Position numbers and translations under genes: made by a program. From Bugula neritina (Eukaryota > Bryozoa > Gymnolaemata > Cheilostomatida > Bugulidae), in contig OZ037772.1 in assembly GCA_964035545.1 (NCBI GenBank), positions 4,077,538 to 4,141,537 of the forward strand: a DNA stretch of 64,000 nucleotides, written 5' to 3'. Each line of letters opens with the position of its first letter. The first letter of the stretch is position 1. Under the pieces are notes generated by a model, which was given only the letters and a program-made list of their open reading frames with translations, was not told the origin of the DNA and made no database searches. Of the stretch, positions 46,090-58,139 are shown in pieces.

Positions 46090-46600
46090 CTGCAATTTTT
46101 TTACCTTTTTTCTAGGTTAAATGCAATAAAAAGAAGTGCAGTGTCAAATATACATGTAGCTTCAAATAGACTTGCACTCATGGCAACTGAAATTCATGGA
46201 CAATAATAGTTCTATACTCAAAATACGTGCAGATAAGTCAGTAATAAGTCTAAAGTTGTGTTTATACCTCTCCTGAACAAAGTATTTGTGTTTCAGTTAA
46301 TAACACTCTTCAGAGTGAACCCTTATATAGTCTTACTGAAACTGTGACATTTCAACTTGAATTTAATTGCTGACTAAAAATTTGGAAGGTATAAATGCAA
46401 CTTAGCAAATATTACCTAAAAACTCCATCTAATAAAATTGTTGTGAAGTTTTAGCTACATGTAACATTTTAATAGGCAAAATTACAATCACCCACCTAGT
46501 GCTTACTAATCACAAAACCTGGTTTGATAACCGGGAATTTTAAATAACAATTCATTTTATCAAGATTAGAATTGAAGTAAATTTTTTATGGCATTCTCAC
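46090..46600. other. Spacer without recognised gene
   Basis: AT-rich. Further 3' exons of the minus-strand gene that starts at 48121 might be expected here, but none was recognised. Confidence 0.4.
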
Positions 46601-48121
46601 CAAATAAAGATCCACTGTCATTGTCCAACTTTGCTTTTTTAATCAAATTATTAAAAGCACTTTGAACGATAGAAGCTGAGTCTACAAAAGAAGAAAGATG
46701 CATGTAAATACAATTTTGTATCTGAGTGTTTTTCCGTGCATTTAATCCAAAAATGGTAATAAGAAAAACTGAAGGCTCTTGAGTGTGTGTTACAAAAATG
46801 TTATATAAAGCCTGAGATCATGCTTTAAAACACTTTAAATATTGCATAATATATAATAAATCAAATAAGTACAAGATCAAAATATATATAGATACTATAA
46901 TTTATTATATGTATAAATATACATGAAGTGCTAGCATAATGTAGCTAATATTTTATATCATGATAAGCCATAAGTGATCATTATAATTTTAAACAGTGTA
47001 TATGTTCGCAGTCTAAATACAATAAATAGATAACTGTTGTCCATATTTTCAATGCAAGCTGATTAAAAATTGCCAGTGCAGAGTGTGACAGCCGATACTG
47101 GCTGCTGTATCAGCTGATAATTGTTGCTGCGTCAGCACTGGTGCTGTTTGGCACGGATGCCTATGTGTTATGATTAACTTAACAAAGGGTGAATGAATTG
47201 AGGACACAGATGCAGGCCCCAACTCCATTTGTTGTTTATTGCCAACAGTATATTTTCTAAGTTAGACTTAGACTCGAACTCATACTGATGCTCATACTGT
47301 AACCTGTAACCATGAGAATTACAAACATCATGTTAACTCAACAATAATTACACAGCTGACAAAACATTTAGTTAATGAAGTTCAAAACAAAAGATAATAT
47401 AATACTTGATACTTACAATTAAGTATAGATTGCCTGCATCTTTAGCAGGAGGAAAATTGAGCTACAGTGACTCATTGAATAAAAATAGCCAGCAAATAGC
47501 TATCGAGAAAGCTTTCACAAATAGCTTTCATTTCACAATGGTTTTTGGAAAGCTGCCAAAACTCCTGCAACACAGAGATCTATTTATGGCATTCAAAGCT
47601 ATTAAAATATATTTTATAGAGTTCCAATCACCATTTAAACAAAGTTTGAGTATTTGTAAGCAATATAATTACTGAACAGATATACTTTAAATATATATTA
47701 ACGTAGGAGGTCTAACATTATTCTTAAAAACAAAGTAACAAAAGTAACAATTAGCTAAAGTTGCTTTTGAAACAAAATAATTATTTACAGGTATACATTA
47801 TTAAATTAAAATGTTTGGTATTAGATTACATCATATAGTTTTTTGGTAAGCATTATGCATGATTGTTTCCCCAATCAACAAGAAGTCATATTAAGCAGTT
47901 TGATGATTTTAATTATTTAAAAAAGATAATTGTATTTTTAGTAAATTGTTACATGAAACAAAATTGCCCATTTCCTCATAAATTTAACTACAGTTAAAAC
48001 AACATTATTATTTTTTGGTAAAACTGGAAGAAATTAAAATAATACTAAGAAGATACATACCTTTTGCTGTCTCCAACTTGCTGCTCAACTTTTTATTTTT
48101 GCTCCTGGTAGAAACAGGCAT
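46601..48121 (-). CDS. First two exons of an unknown minus-strand gene
   Basis: Exon 1 is 48121-48061: ATG, then a basic N-terminus (PVSTRSKNKKLSSKLETAK), donor GTATGT, phase 1. Exon 2 is 46681-46601: after a TTTTGTAG acceptor, SASIVQSAFNNLIKKAKLDN and DSGSLF, donor GTGAGA, phase 1. The phases agree. No family recognised. Downstream exons were not found before the gag fragment that ends at 46089 on the other strand, so the gene may be truncated. Confidence 0.45.
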
Positions 48122-50198
48122 TTTTTCTAACAATTTAGTTATATAATGTTTAAAAGTACTATGGCTTCCCAACAAGCTTTATCTAGCTGAAATGTAACTT
48201 TCCAGTGTCAGAATAGCAGGTTTGACAAAATTTCTTATTTATATACTGCTATAGTAACAAAGAAAATTATCTGTTCCTGCAATTACTTCTACTAAGGTCT
48301 AGAGGGAGACTTTATCCCTATTATGCAAAAGATAATAGACCCCCTGTTGATCTGGGCCTAGTTTCTTTTCATCTTCATAATAATCAGGAAGCTTAAGTAA
48401 GCTTAAAAGTTTTTAATTAACTAAAAATGGCTGCCAAGAGTTGTACTTTAGTTTGAACCTTATAAGAAAATCCTGGAATTAGCCTATTTGGCCGCAACTT
48501 CAAAAGCACTGTCATAATTATAAATTCTTTTGAAGAAGTTTACCCTCAAATACTGTACAATAAAGAAAAATCTTCAAGCTAGCTGTTCTATTTTTCTTGG
48601 TTTTGTGTTATCTCAGTACATGCAAAGTTTATAGTTTCTATGAGAGACCTTCTTCAACTGACTGAGCATAATAGCTGAAAAATTTGTCTGCTGTCACTAC
48701 AACGTGAACTTTTATAATAGGAGATGTTAAGAAATGCTTGCAGGTTACTTTTGCGACTATAAATATTAGGCCCTGTAGCATATAAGATACACCAAGTTTC
48801 ATTCACAATAAACCTAATGGGTATCAAGAGATATTAAATTCAAAGTTATTAACACATATTATTGAAAACTATTTATACATGTCTTACTCTTTTCTTGTGT
48901 TGGTAGTAAAATCATATGACTAGCAAGAAATTTAGATTTTGATATTCATCCATTGCGTGAACAATATTTTTTCTAACTAAATTATTTTACTTGAAAAATT
49001 TTCAAAACAGGGAAACCAATTCAGCAACTAGTTCTAAAGTTTGAAAAAGGCATGTAGCACCAGTGCTACACTGGTCGTCTGTCTCTAAGAGTAACAATTC
49101 AGTTTAATTCCAATAGACCATGTAAAACTCAGCCAATCAGCGAAGTGTACCAGGTCAATGTCTTACCATTGTAACTGATATAAAATTCTGCAAGTTCAAT
49201 TGCAAAATGCATGCTTCTAAAAGCTAGTTGTGCAACTTTTTTTTCATGCATTATTTAATTTCATATCTTAAATTGATGAATCTTGAAACGAGAAAGGGCT
49301 GTAAAGCTACACAACTTTGAGAGATTTCTCATACAGACAGCTGTTCTATAAGAAGTGTTACATAAGAGTTGTGACTATTGACTATTATAGACAGGGTTGT
49401 AAGGATGGGGACACAGCTTTTAGGATTTATTATTTTAGGAATCCAATACTTTAGTTATGTTATGATAGCATTAACTTAGCAGAAGCTTTGGTGGAATTTG
49501 ATATAATGCTTAATTACTACTCAAAGCAGAATAGTTTAGTATTTTTTTTAAAAAGAACATAAAATTATATTTGTATTTTCTTATAAATAAATGTTTATTA
49601 TACACGCTGGTCATAAAAGTCAATTCATTATATGGTATACAAAATTACATCTGTAAATAAACATGTGCATGCTGCAGTTGAAGAATTACAAATAAAATGA
49701 GAAGGAAACAAAACGTATTCAACTGGATGGGTTATCAGATGACATTGCTGTATAAAATGACGGATTAGGAAAGAGAAAGCCTGTGGAAACAAAGCAACAC
49801 TGAACTACAATATGGCTAACAAATACTAGGTCAGCAGAAATAATATCAAAACCAATGAATAAAATACCAAGAGATGTAAAATGTCAATATAAGTACACAT
49901 AGAAAAAATAGGTGATATACAGAATAAAAAGTAACAGTTTAATATTGATAAAGCTTTCCATTTTCACACAAACATCTTTACAAGGCATTATTGTATATAT
50001 AACTATTTGTATTAGAAGAGAGAAACAATATAATTTAGTATGCTCACATGGAACTATAGAAGGAAATGTCAGCTAGAAGAGGAAGGAAATGGAGGTCAAG
50101 GCCAGCAACACAATGTCAAGGTCAACTGGGAAAAAAGTAGTTTTAGGTCACGACTTGTCATTCTCAAACATGGCGGCTAGTTTGAGCACACTTTTGGA
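48122..50198. other. AT-rich intergenic DNA between two minus-strand genes
   Basis: No exon recognised. Near 50400-50530 there is a dense TATATTATAATATTA tract. Confidence 0.5.
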
Positions 50199-51433
50199 CT
50201 AGAAGAAGAAGGAGGCGAGGAGACCACAGAACTCTCTGGGGAGGGAGGTAAAACACGCTTCAGCTACAAAGCAAGAGTTGAAAAGAGAACTAATTGGAAA
50301 ACGTTGAAATTTTACTCAATTTGATCAAAAATGAACAGATAATAATAAAAAAATTCTACAGATTCTAACGCTGATAAGCCAGGACAACTATAGCATATTA
50401 TAATTATATTATCACCTCCATTATATAATAATCATATTACATAATATATTATATTGTTTATATGCCATATTATCATTATATTATATTATAATCATACTAT
50501 ATTATAAATATGGTATATTATTATATTATACTATCAATGTACATGACTTGCACCAAGTAGATGCCAAACGTTACCTTTTCTGTGTTGGCAACTTGGGGCA
50601 GAACTCTTTTGGGTGGAAGGTCTGAAATAGATGGGGAAGAGATGATTCACCGCCCCTAGCAGAGGCATGACGTCAGGAGAAAAATCCAAAACTAAGTTAC
50701 GACAACCTCTTCTCATGGTGTTGGCGGCTTTGAGAAAGATAGCTCTGTCGTACTCCTTGCCTGAAGACAGGAAACGGGTCATTGTACTTCCATAAAGGAA
50801 ACGTACATGAACTGTATCAGAAGCTCAAACTAACATATTATGTTAATAGTATTGGAAGATATAACAATCCTAATGAGAATTAAAGGCTCTATTAATAGTA
50901 ATCATTAGATATCTGAATTTGAATTGCGGGAGGCTAACGCACTCACCCTGAGTAAACATCAGTTTAAACAGAGCACTGAGGTTATCTCCAATACTGTTGA
51001 GACTAGCTATAGCCTGGGAGCACATATCATATTGCAGCCACGGGTCTACCTTGGTGAATTTCATACCTTCCAACTGTAAAAAGACGACAGAGCGAATAAA
51101 AATGAACTGAACAGAGGATACATTCAATAACAGGTGGTTGTCAGGTGGGTGATATTCACTACTGCTTCCCTCTGATCGCGTGATGTAACAGTCAAATATG
51201 ACATCACATGTCGACTCACTCTGCACTGCGGGTGGCTGTGACAAGCAGTGCTCCATACTCAGGCCACCCACAGTCCAAGCACCTGGAGCACTGCCCACTC
51301 ATGGCAACAAGTGACAAGACAAAGTGCGTGGGATAACTATAAACTCTATAACTGGTTAGAAAGGATTGCACTTGGTTGAGTACTCTGTTAACAGCACCAT
51401 AAATATCCTCTTCAGCGTGGCAGTTGCCGGCAC

Positions 51434-52785
51434 CTGCACAACATGGAATAATTACCACCTGCTATTCGTTGACATATGTGAGACCAGTTGCTAGTGACAT
51501 CAAATGACAGGTACTTGGTTAGCAATTTTATACAAAAATGAGAGTTCTACTGTCACTTGATCAAAGCTTCTGACACTCTTCGCCTAGTGTGACTCATAAA
51601 TTATATATGACTTAGGCTAGCAGGTAAGCATGAGCTCATTTTATAAGCTATGTAGCTCAAAACTATGCAAGCATCGTACCATAAAGAGACACCACTATAC
51701 ACCACACCATTAGTATGAGAGTCTTCATAAGAACTAAAGCTACACTCAAGTCCCACAAACATGATAGAATATGTCACATACACTTCTATTGCACATATAG
51801 TCTATGGGTGAGAGGGTTGCAGTTAGCTTCTCTGTAGATGTATGGATACATTGATCAAGGGCACCTTGGGCACTTGGCATGGGCACATCTGTTGACAGCT
51901 GTCAAGTACATAACAGTACATACTGATGCACTGCCTTATTTATGTTACCCAGCAGTGCCTGCAAACAAATATGGAAATATTACTTAGGAAATGAGCAGAA
52001 TTATTTTTATTTTAGAGATTTTACATATTCTTACATTAACGAAGGCATAAATTTTGAACATCTACATAAAATATTGGAGATATCTTAAATTTTTCTGCAA
52101 AATCTGTGAGTTGAAAAATGAAAAACAAGTTTCTGCCCAACATAAAATGTCAACCATTGGAGAATCTTCTGGCTCTATAAGTTTGTATAATGAGGATATA
52201 TTTAATACAATGTTACGTGATTATATGGAGTTGTCATCACAATACAAAATAGTGATAGTTTTGAGCAACAAATCTTATATTATTATATGAACTTATTGAG
52301 AAACAGCATCTTGGGAACATAGGCTTTACATTACTACATTACAATACATACACATGTATAACAGAAGTTGAACAAAATATTTGTATATTCTTATCCTAAA
52401 AATTTCAATATTTTTTAAGTCAGTTGGGTTCTACCTTTTATATGTACACTGTTCAGTGGAATGCTTTTTTTAAACAAAGAAAGTGTTCTTTACATTCATT
52501 AATTATAGTTGCTAAGAGAGCTAAAGTTGCAGATAGTTCTTTTCCTTTCAGATAAAACGTGTTACATATGCATGTGAATATGTTCAACTGATGATAGCAA
52601 TTAAAATACAAAAACCTTGCAACATAAAATAACACAACACCTGCAAAATACTGCTTACAATCGAATTTGCAGTTCTAACTGTAATATTGAGTTTACCCTG
52701 TGGCTCCTGTGGTGTAATGGTAGCACGCCAGCGGGTGGAAAAGTTTTTAATTAAGTTTTGGGTTTGAAAAGAAATTAGGACTCAC
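51434..52785. other. Kinesin intron, AT-rich
   Basis: Short frames such as 52054-52290 have no domain. Apart from the tRNA-like piece near 52704 nothing is recognised. Confidence 0.5.
52702..52740 (+). other. tRNA-like 5' half (possible degraded tRNA or SINE head)
   Basis: GGCTCCTGTGGTGTAATGG, then TAGCACGCC, resembles a tRNA acceptor and D arm and contains a good A box (TGGTGTAATGG). A weak B-box-like GGGTTTGAAAAG lies at about 52759. No complete cloverleaf can be folded. Confidence 0.3.
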
Positions 52786-54103
52786 CTGCTGACGCTGCCT
52801 TGTAGCTCTCCAGAATGCTGCCAGCGGAGATTCTACACAACTCACACTGCTGCAGTATGCAGTCAAACACCTTCCTGCTCCCTACATCGGTTGCTATAAA
52901 CAGTACAGAGCTACACGTATGAGATAAGAGTGGACTAACAGAGTAGTCTCTGAGAATATATACGAGGTATATGATCAGAGAGGAGATTATTCCAAAACAG
53001 CAGAAACTAGGTTAGTGTGAAAATAATCCGACTTAATTAATGACTTTAGTAGTAAAACTACTGCTACTGTTGCAGGCACACTCAGCTCTCATGTGCCTCA
53101 CAGACGTCTCAGACATAAGGTAGTGAACTGCTTTAATAATTGAAATTTTTGTAAAAAGGGTGACAAACAATTGAGTGAAGACAAAAAACAGAAAAAGTAA
53201 CCGAATACCTTGATTTTTTGTAGACTGTAGGAGACGAAATCCTTGCACATGGAGAACATGGTACTGGAAGACATGAGCTTTGACCTTGACCTGCTTCTGA
53301 CCTTCATAGATGGACACTGTTGATTGGCTGAAGCAGAGTTGAAGACTAACTCCATAGAAGTGAGTTTATTCTCAGAGCTAAGGATCTCGCTCAGACTGTC
53401 AATAGAGAAACACAGAGATAGAGCTGCTCTACTCATATGTGGTGGAAGTTGATAAATGTCAAATAAATACCAAAAATATTACCTCATTTGTATTGGAAAT
53501 TGAATGAAATCAGTAAAAAGTAAACGACATATTTGAATTATCAAATAGCAAAGACGTTATGTTGTTGGCAATTTAATTAACTATTTTCTCAAAAAAATAT
53601 TATAAAGTATAAAACATAATCCCAGAAAAACTCCACTGACAGAAATTGAACTTAAATTGGTGATCGAGCCAGTCCTAACATGTAAACACTAGATTTATCC
53701 CAGTGATTAGGCCAACAAAACTAAACTATAAGATTCTTAGGCAGATGCGAGGAGTAGTTAGTGGAACTGTTATAGTGCAGACCATACTTAGCCTTAGTAG
53801 CTAGATTACCTGGTAACCTGCTGATTGAGGGGGGTCAAGGAACTCTTCCAGCTGTCACCTGGGTTGAAGAAGACAGCCAGACACTCCTCATGAGGTGTGT
53901 TGCTGTGGAGTAACTCTCGCATGTCTGCTAGTCTCTCCTCAAACTTGGACACAGTGAAGTGTGTGTATCTATTGAGTTGTTTATCCGTTACCTTGACAAT
54001 CATAACATTGTCCACTTCTTCCTGTTCAAATACCTAGAACAGACAGACACATGGTGTGTAAAATATTTACATAAATATTTATAAATTGATATAAATAAAT
54101 AAA

Positions 54104-54152
54104 CAAGTGTATGTGTGGATGTGTGAGTGTGCGTGCGTGTGCGTGTGTGTAT
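54104..54152. repeat. TG-rich microsatellite
   Basis: GTATGTGTGGATGTGTGAGT- and GTGCGTGCGTGTGCGTGTG-type run in a kinesin intron. Confidence 0.85.
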
Positions 54153-54580
54153 TATTGACACAATCAAAGGCAAAATTCAACCTAAACAATTTTATCAATA
54201 GCTGGCTAGAAAGTACGGATCACATAATTTTTGTGAAAAAAAAACTTTTACACACGATAATTAAAAAACTAAAATAAAAATGCATATTTTTAATATCATC
54301 TGGTACACGCTTTAATTATGGCAGACACAAGGGATGCACAGAGAAAGATAATTTCTTAAGTAGATACTGTGGGTAATGCTGATGTGGACACTATGAACAA
54401 TGCAAGTATTATACAGGAGTTGTGTACTCTTTGAAAACGGATAACTTTGTGTAAGCATTGACTTTAATTGACTCAGATTATTGCCTTCCCTTATAAGAAG
54501 AGCGACCTTATAAAGGTCAGTTTTACCCCGCTCTACAAAAAATAGGAGTAACTCAGACTAACATTATACTGGGTTATTTT

Positions 54581-54904
54581 ATCATGTTGTTCTCTTATCA
54601 TACGATACAACTCATTAGGATATGGTAGTAGAAAAATATAAAAAATATATTTTAATTTAGGAGGAAAAACTGAAAAGTAATCAAAACCGAAGATGAGGTC
54701 TAGCGGAATAATAAGAAAATTCTCACAACAAAGTAATTTGCAATGAAGGGTCAGAGGTCAAGCATATACCAAATCTAGCAAATTTATTATCTTCAACAGC
54801 CTCTCAATGAAACCATACCATGCCTAGTTCACCTCATAGCAACACACCACTGACAGGGTGGGGGGGGGGAGCATGACTAGCAGAGACTTAGCAATTATAA
54901 ACTG
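54581..54904 (+). repeat. Dispersed repeat, copy 2 (about 324 bp)
   Basis: Same orientation and nearly the same sequence as 41128-41456, with small indels and a longer G run (54858-54869). Lies in a kinesin intron. Confidence 0.85.
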
Positions 54905-55315
54905 GAAAAAGCTCTCAAAAACACAATCAAAATAAGCATATAGACAAACTATACCCTTTCTCCTATAATATATATAAATTAAACACATAAACTATAACTG
55001 CAGTCAGGAGAACATAACTCTGAAAATAAAACAATGAGCTGTGTAATTCTGTATGTTGATTTTCCAGGTACAGCAGGTGTAGAGCTCAAAGGGTTACCAA
55101 GTGACTGGTATTAATTTTTAATATTGATATAGAATGTAATATTGAGTTTTAAAAGCAGTCATAAAAATGAAAAAGAAATCAAAGTAATGGCGCTGTGATG
55201 AATACAGATAATTAAAGCTGAAACTTCTGGACTTTCTAAAACCACACTATGAGAGACTACGCCGCTGTTGAAATCAACAATCGCAAATAAATGTTGTAAA
55301 AACTCATATTTTTTT

Positions 55316-55759
55316 TTAATCGCTTCCACAACAATGCTGAAGGAGATGAAGACTATGAGTGAAAACAACACAACCCTTTCTTTCTGACAGATCTAAATTG
55401 AGTATAGATTCACCATAATCCATTAGCGGGTATCGAGACACCAAATTACCGACCCCTACTAACTGAAGCTCACCACTAGGAACTGAACCTAGGCTTTTCA
55501 CAGCCACTTCCTCTTTGCCTCCTTTTAGGTGTTCGAGTCCTGCAGACTGGAGAGGAAGTGCTGGGCCGAGGAGGTGGTAGGTAGAGAGTCCGTCAGTACG
55601 ACAGTATGTGTGCGCTGCTTTACCTACAACGGAGTATTTAGAAATATTCTCAGCAAAAACACTAACTTCTGTATTCAAACCAAGACTATATGACACCTTG
55701 TCAAGCCGCTGCTCTAAAGTATGCTGTGAGTAGAAATATAACTTAATGTAGAGAATCAC
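55316..55759 (-). other. 147-codon minus-strand frame inside a kinesin intron, uncertain exon
   Basis: A TTGTAG acceptor-like site lies near 55628 and another frame reads THTVVLTDSLPTTSSAQHF, so an exon may be present, but no reading joins in phase with neighbouring kinesin exons. I do not recognise a domain. Confidence 0.25.
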
Positions 55760-56822
55760 AATAGATCAAAGTTCACACTTTGTATACAGTGGATATAAAT
55801 ATAATCATTGACATGACTAAACATATTGGAGTTGTTCCCTCGCTAAACTGAAAGATTTACAATACAACAGTCATCAAACTTCGGGAACAGCAAAGTGAAA
55901 GGAAATCGTTGGTGTTTACTAAAAGTGTTATTTTCTATCACTGACTGTGTAGTTACAGTGAAAGTATCATAATATATTAGTTATCATAACATTGAAGTAT
56001 ACAATGATCACTAAACATATATGCCGAGTGATGACCAATGTGCCTGGGAACATTAATAAATACGCATCGAATGACCAATATGCTTGGGGAATACTAATGA
56101 AGACATGACTGTACACAATAAACAGGCTTACCGATCATTATGCGCCTTCTCAATCTCAGCCTTGGCAAACAGGAAGTCCTTAGGAATGCCGGAGGACTTG
56201 CGTTTAGATGGGTCAACGCCGGCGGGGTGATTAAAGCGGAAATAGTGATCACCACCGATGATAACTCGGTCTACCTACAGACATGATAACAGGAAATGAT
56301 TCGAGATTGAAAATATTACGCTAAACAAGCATAGTAAATAAACTACAAACAATAATCTATCAGTTTCGTAAACAATTTTATCACCCATGTGATTGGATGG
56401 AATCAAGTAGAGTTTGCCTCCTAATGCACTTCACAATTGCTATAAAATCCAAAATACTACGCTGTAGAAATTTAGTAAGTAAATTAGAAATGTTAATTGA
56501 CAAGTTCTATACACAATTGCATCACACATGTAACTAAAAAAGAATTTAGCATGAGCGAGTGCATTCCACAATATCTTACAGGTTACTCTAATACTTAAAC
56601 ACCACAAGGTTCATATATACAGTATAAGTAATGCAGCCATACAGTGTCATAAGATGCACATAGCTAGCAGAATCTGGCCAGAAGAAAGAAAAAGTCAGAA
56701 CTCTGTTGGGTTATTTAAAATAAAAGATCATTCAAAGCATTAACAAGGTATCTCTGCCCCATGCTTCTCTATATTTAATGGTTTGATATCTTGGTATTGG
56801 CAGCAAGTCATATTTCACTATA

Positions 56823-58139
56823 GGGGTAACGGGGGCACAACGGTCATAGGGGTACAAAAAGCCGGCCAAATTGTGAGAGAACTTATTGACTCAGAGTTGT
56901 GATTTTTTTTTTCATAAAAAGATATTGACATAATTATTCAGCCTCTGTAGTTTCAACACTTGCGAAACATTCGTGTTGAAAAGGCGAGTAAAAAACTGTT
57001 TTTACCTACTTTTTGTAAATTTCTTAGGATGTCGTTGAAGCCTTATAACTTTTTACACTCAAATGCAAGAAGCCTAAATTTGACTAATATTGTTGCCATT
57101 GCTTGTCTCTGCAATGCTTAACTAGTATAACAGCAAACACTGAAATAAATTTTCCTTGAGGCACATTTATTTTCGATTTGGCCACACGGGCACAATGGGC
57201 CACGCTGACCGGGGCACAATGGGCCACCTGATTATTGCACCCTAATCACTGTTATTAGTTTGTTTACCCAAAAAGTTGGTTGAACTGTTACTAAAATTTA
57301 TAAATATAGCCATTTCTGACCTTTTTGTAAAATATCAAAGACATCATGGTAAGACTACAAAACTACAAGTTGAAGCTCCCCTAATACATACATCTGGTGA
57401 GGTTAAAGCTTTGCCATTTTATACATAATACAAAACACTCTGCTGTTGCTACTAGTAGATAGTCATGATAATCATTATATATTACACCATTGAGGGAATA
57501 TACATGCATTTGACTGAAATAAATTGTGATTTGCTAATTTGCTCCCCCCTCTCCCTTCCGTATTCCAGTCACAAACCTCAGCCATGCATGCACCTTAGCT
57601 ACAGTTCATTGAAAAAAGTTCACTCAGAATTTTGTAGTACATTTTAGTAAAGTTTTTTTTAATAAACGTTGCTCTGAAGTGAATATAACAAAACATTTTT
57701 AGTTTTAAACAGTAATGATAATGACACTGCAGAACTGAGTGACGTGCGTTTGATTTTGCCTTCCTCTGCTATCCGTAGTGGCACAAACTGTACAGCTAAA
57801 ACATGAATTTTGCTGTAAATCTGAAAGAGTATCTTTATTTATTTGTATTATTAAATAAATAAAGATCAGATATAACAAAATACGCAAAATTTCAATATAT
57901 TTGTTGCGTTCCACCCAGTGGCCCATTGTACCCCGGTACCGGGGCAAAATGGGCCAATTTTTTCGTCATGAAAATTTCATTATTCTGAAAGTTGTGAAAA
58001 AGATAGAAACAACAAACTGGTACCTGTAATAGACAACAGATGTAGCATTAAGACTAGAGATTATTGAACTAGTAACTTGAAAAACAGACGAATGAGAGCA
58101 ACAAAGGCAAAATTCGGCCCGTTGTGCCCCCGTTACCCC
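56823..58139. mobile_element. Non-autonomous DNA transposon with 21-bp perfect TIRs and TA target duplication
   Basis: The left end, 56823-56843 (starts GGGGTAACGGGGGCAC), is the exact inverted repeat of 58119-58139. TA flanks both ends (56821-56822 and 58140-58141), as in Tc1/mariner/pogo-type elements. Internal GC-rich words GGGGCAC/AAAATGGGCCA occur in direct orientation at 57187-57226 and as an inverted pair at 57918-57957. No transposase frame. It sits in the kinesin intron before the FHA-like exon. Superfamily is inferred from the TA duplication only. Confidence 0.88.

Noticed and set aside
52702-52740. Functional tRNA gene
   Set aside because: Only an acceptor/D-arm-like half is visible. 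No anticodon stem, T arm or closing acceptor strand can be paired.
53033-53436. Overlapping 94- and 112-codon minus-strand frames as kinesin exons
   Set aside because: One frame (SLSEILSSENKLTSMELVFN) and another (VSIYEGQKQVKVKAHVFQYH) both look exon-like, but acceptor and phase are ambiguous. I left them out of the exon list.
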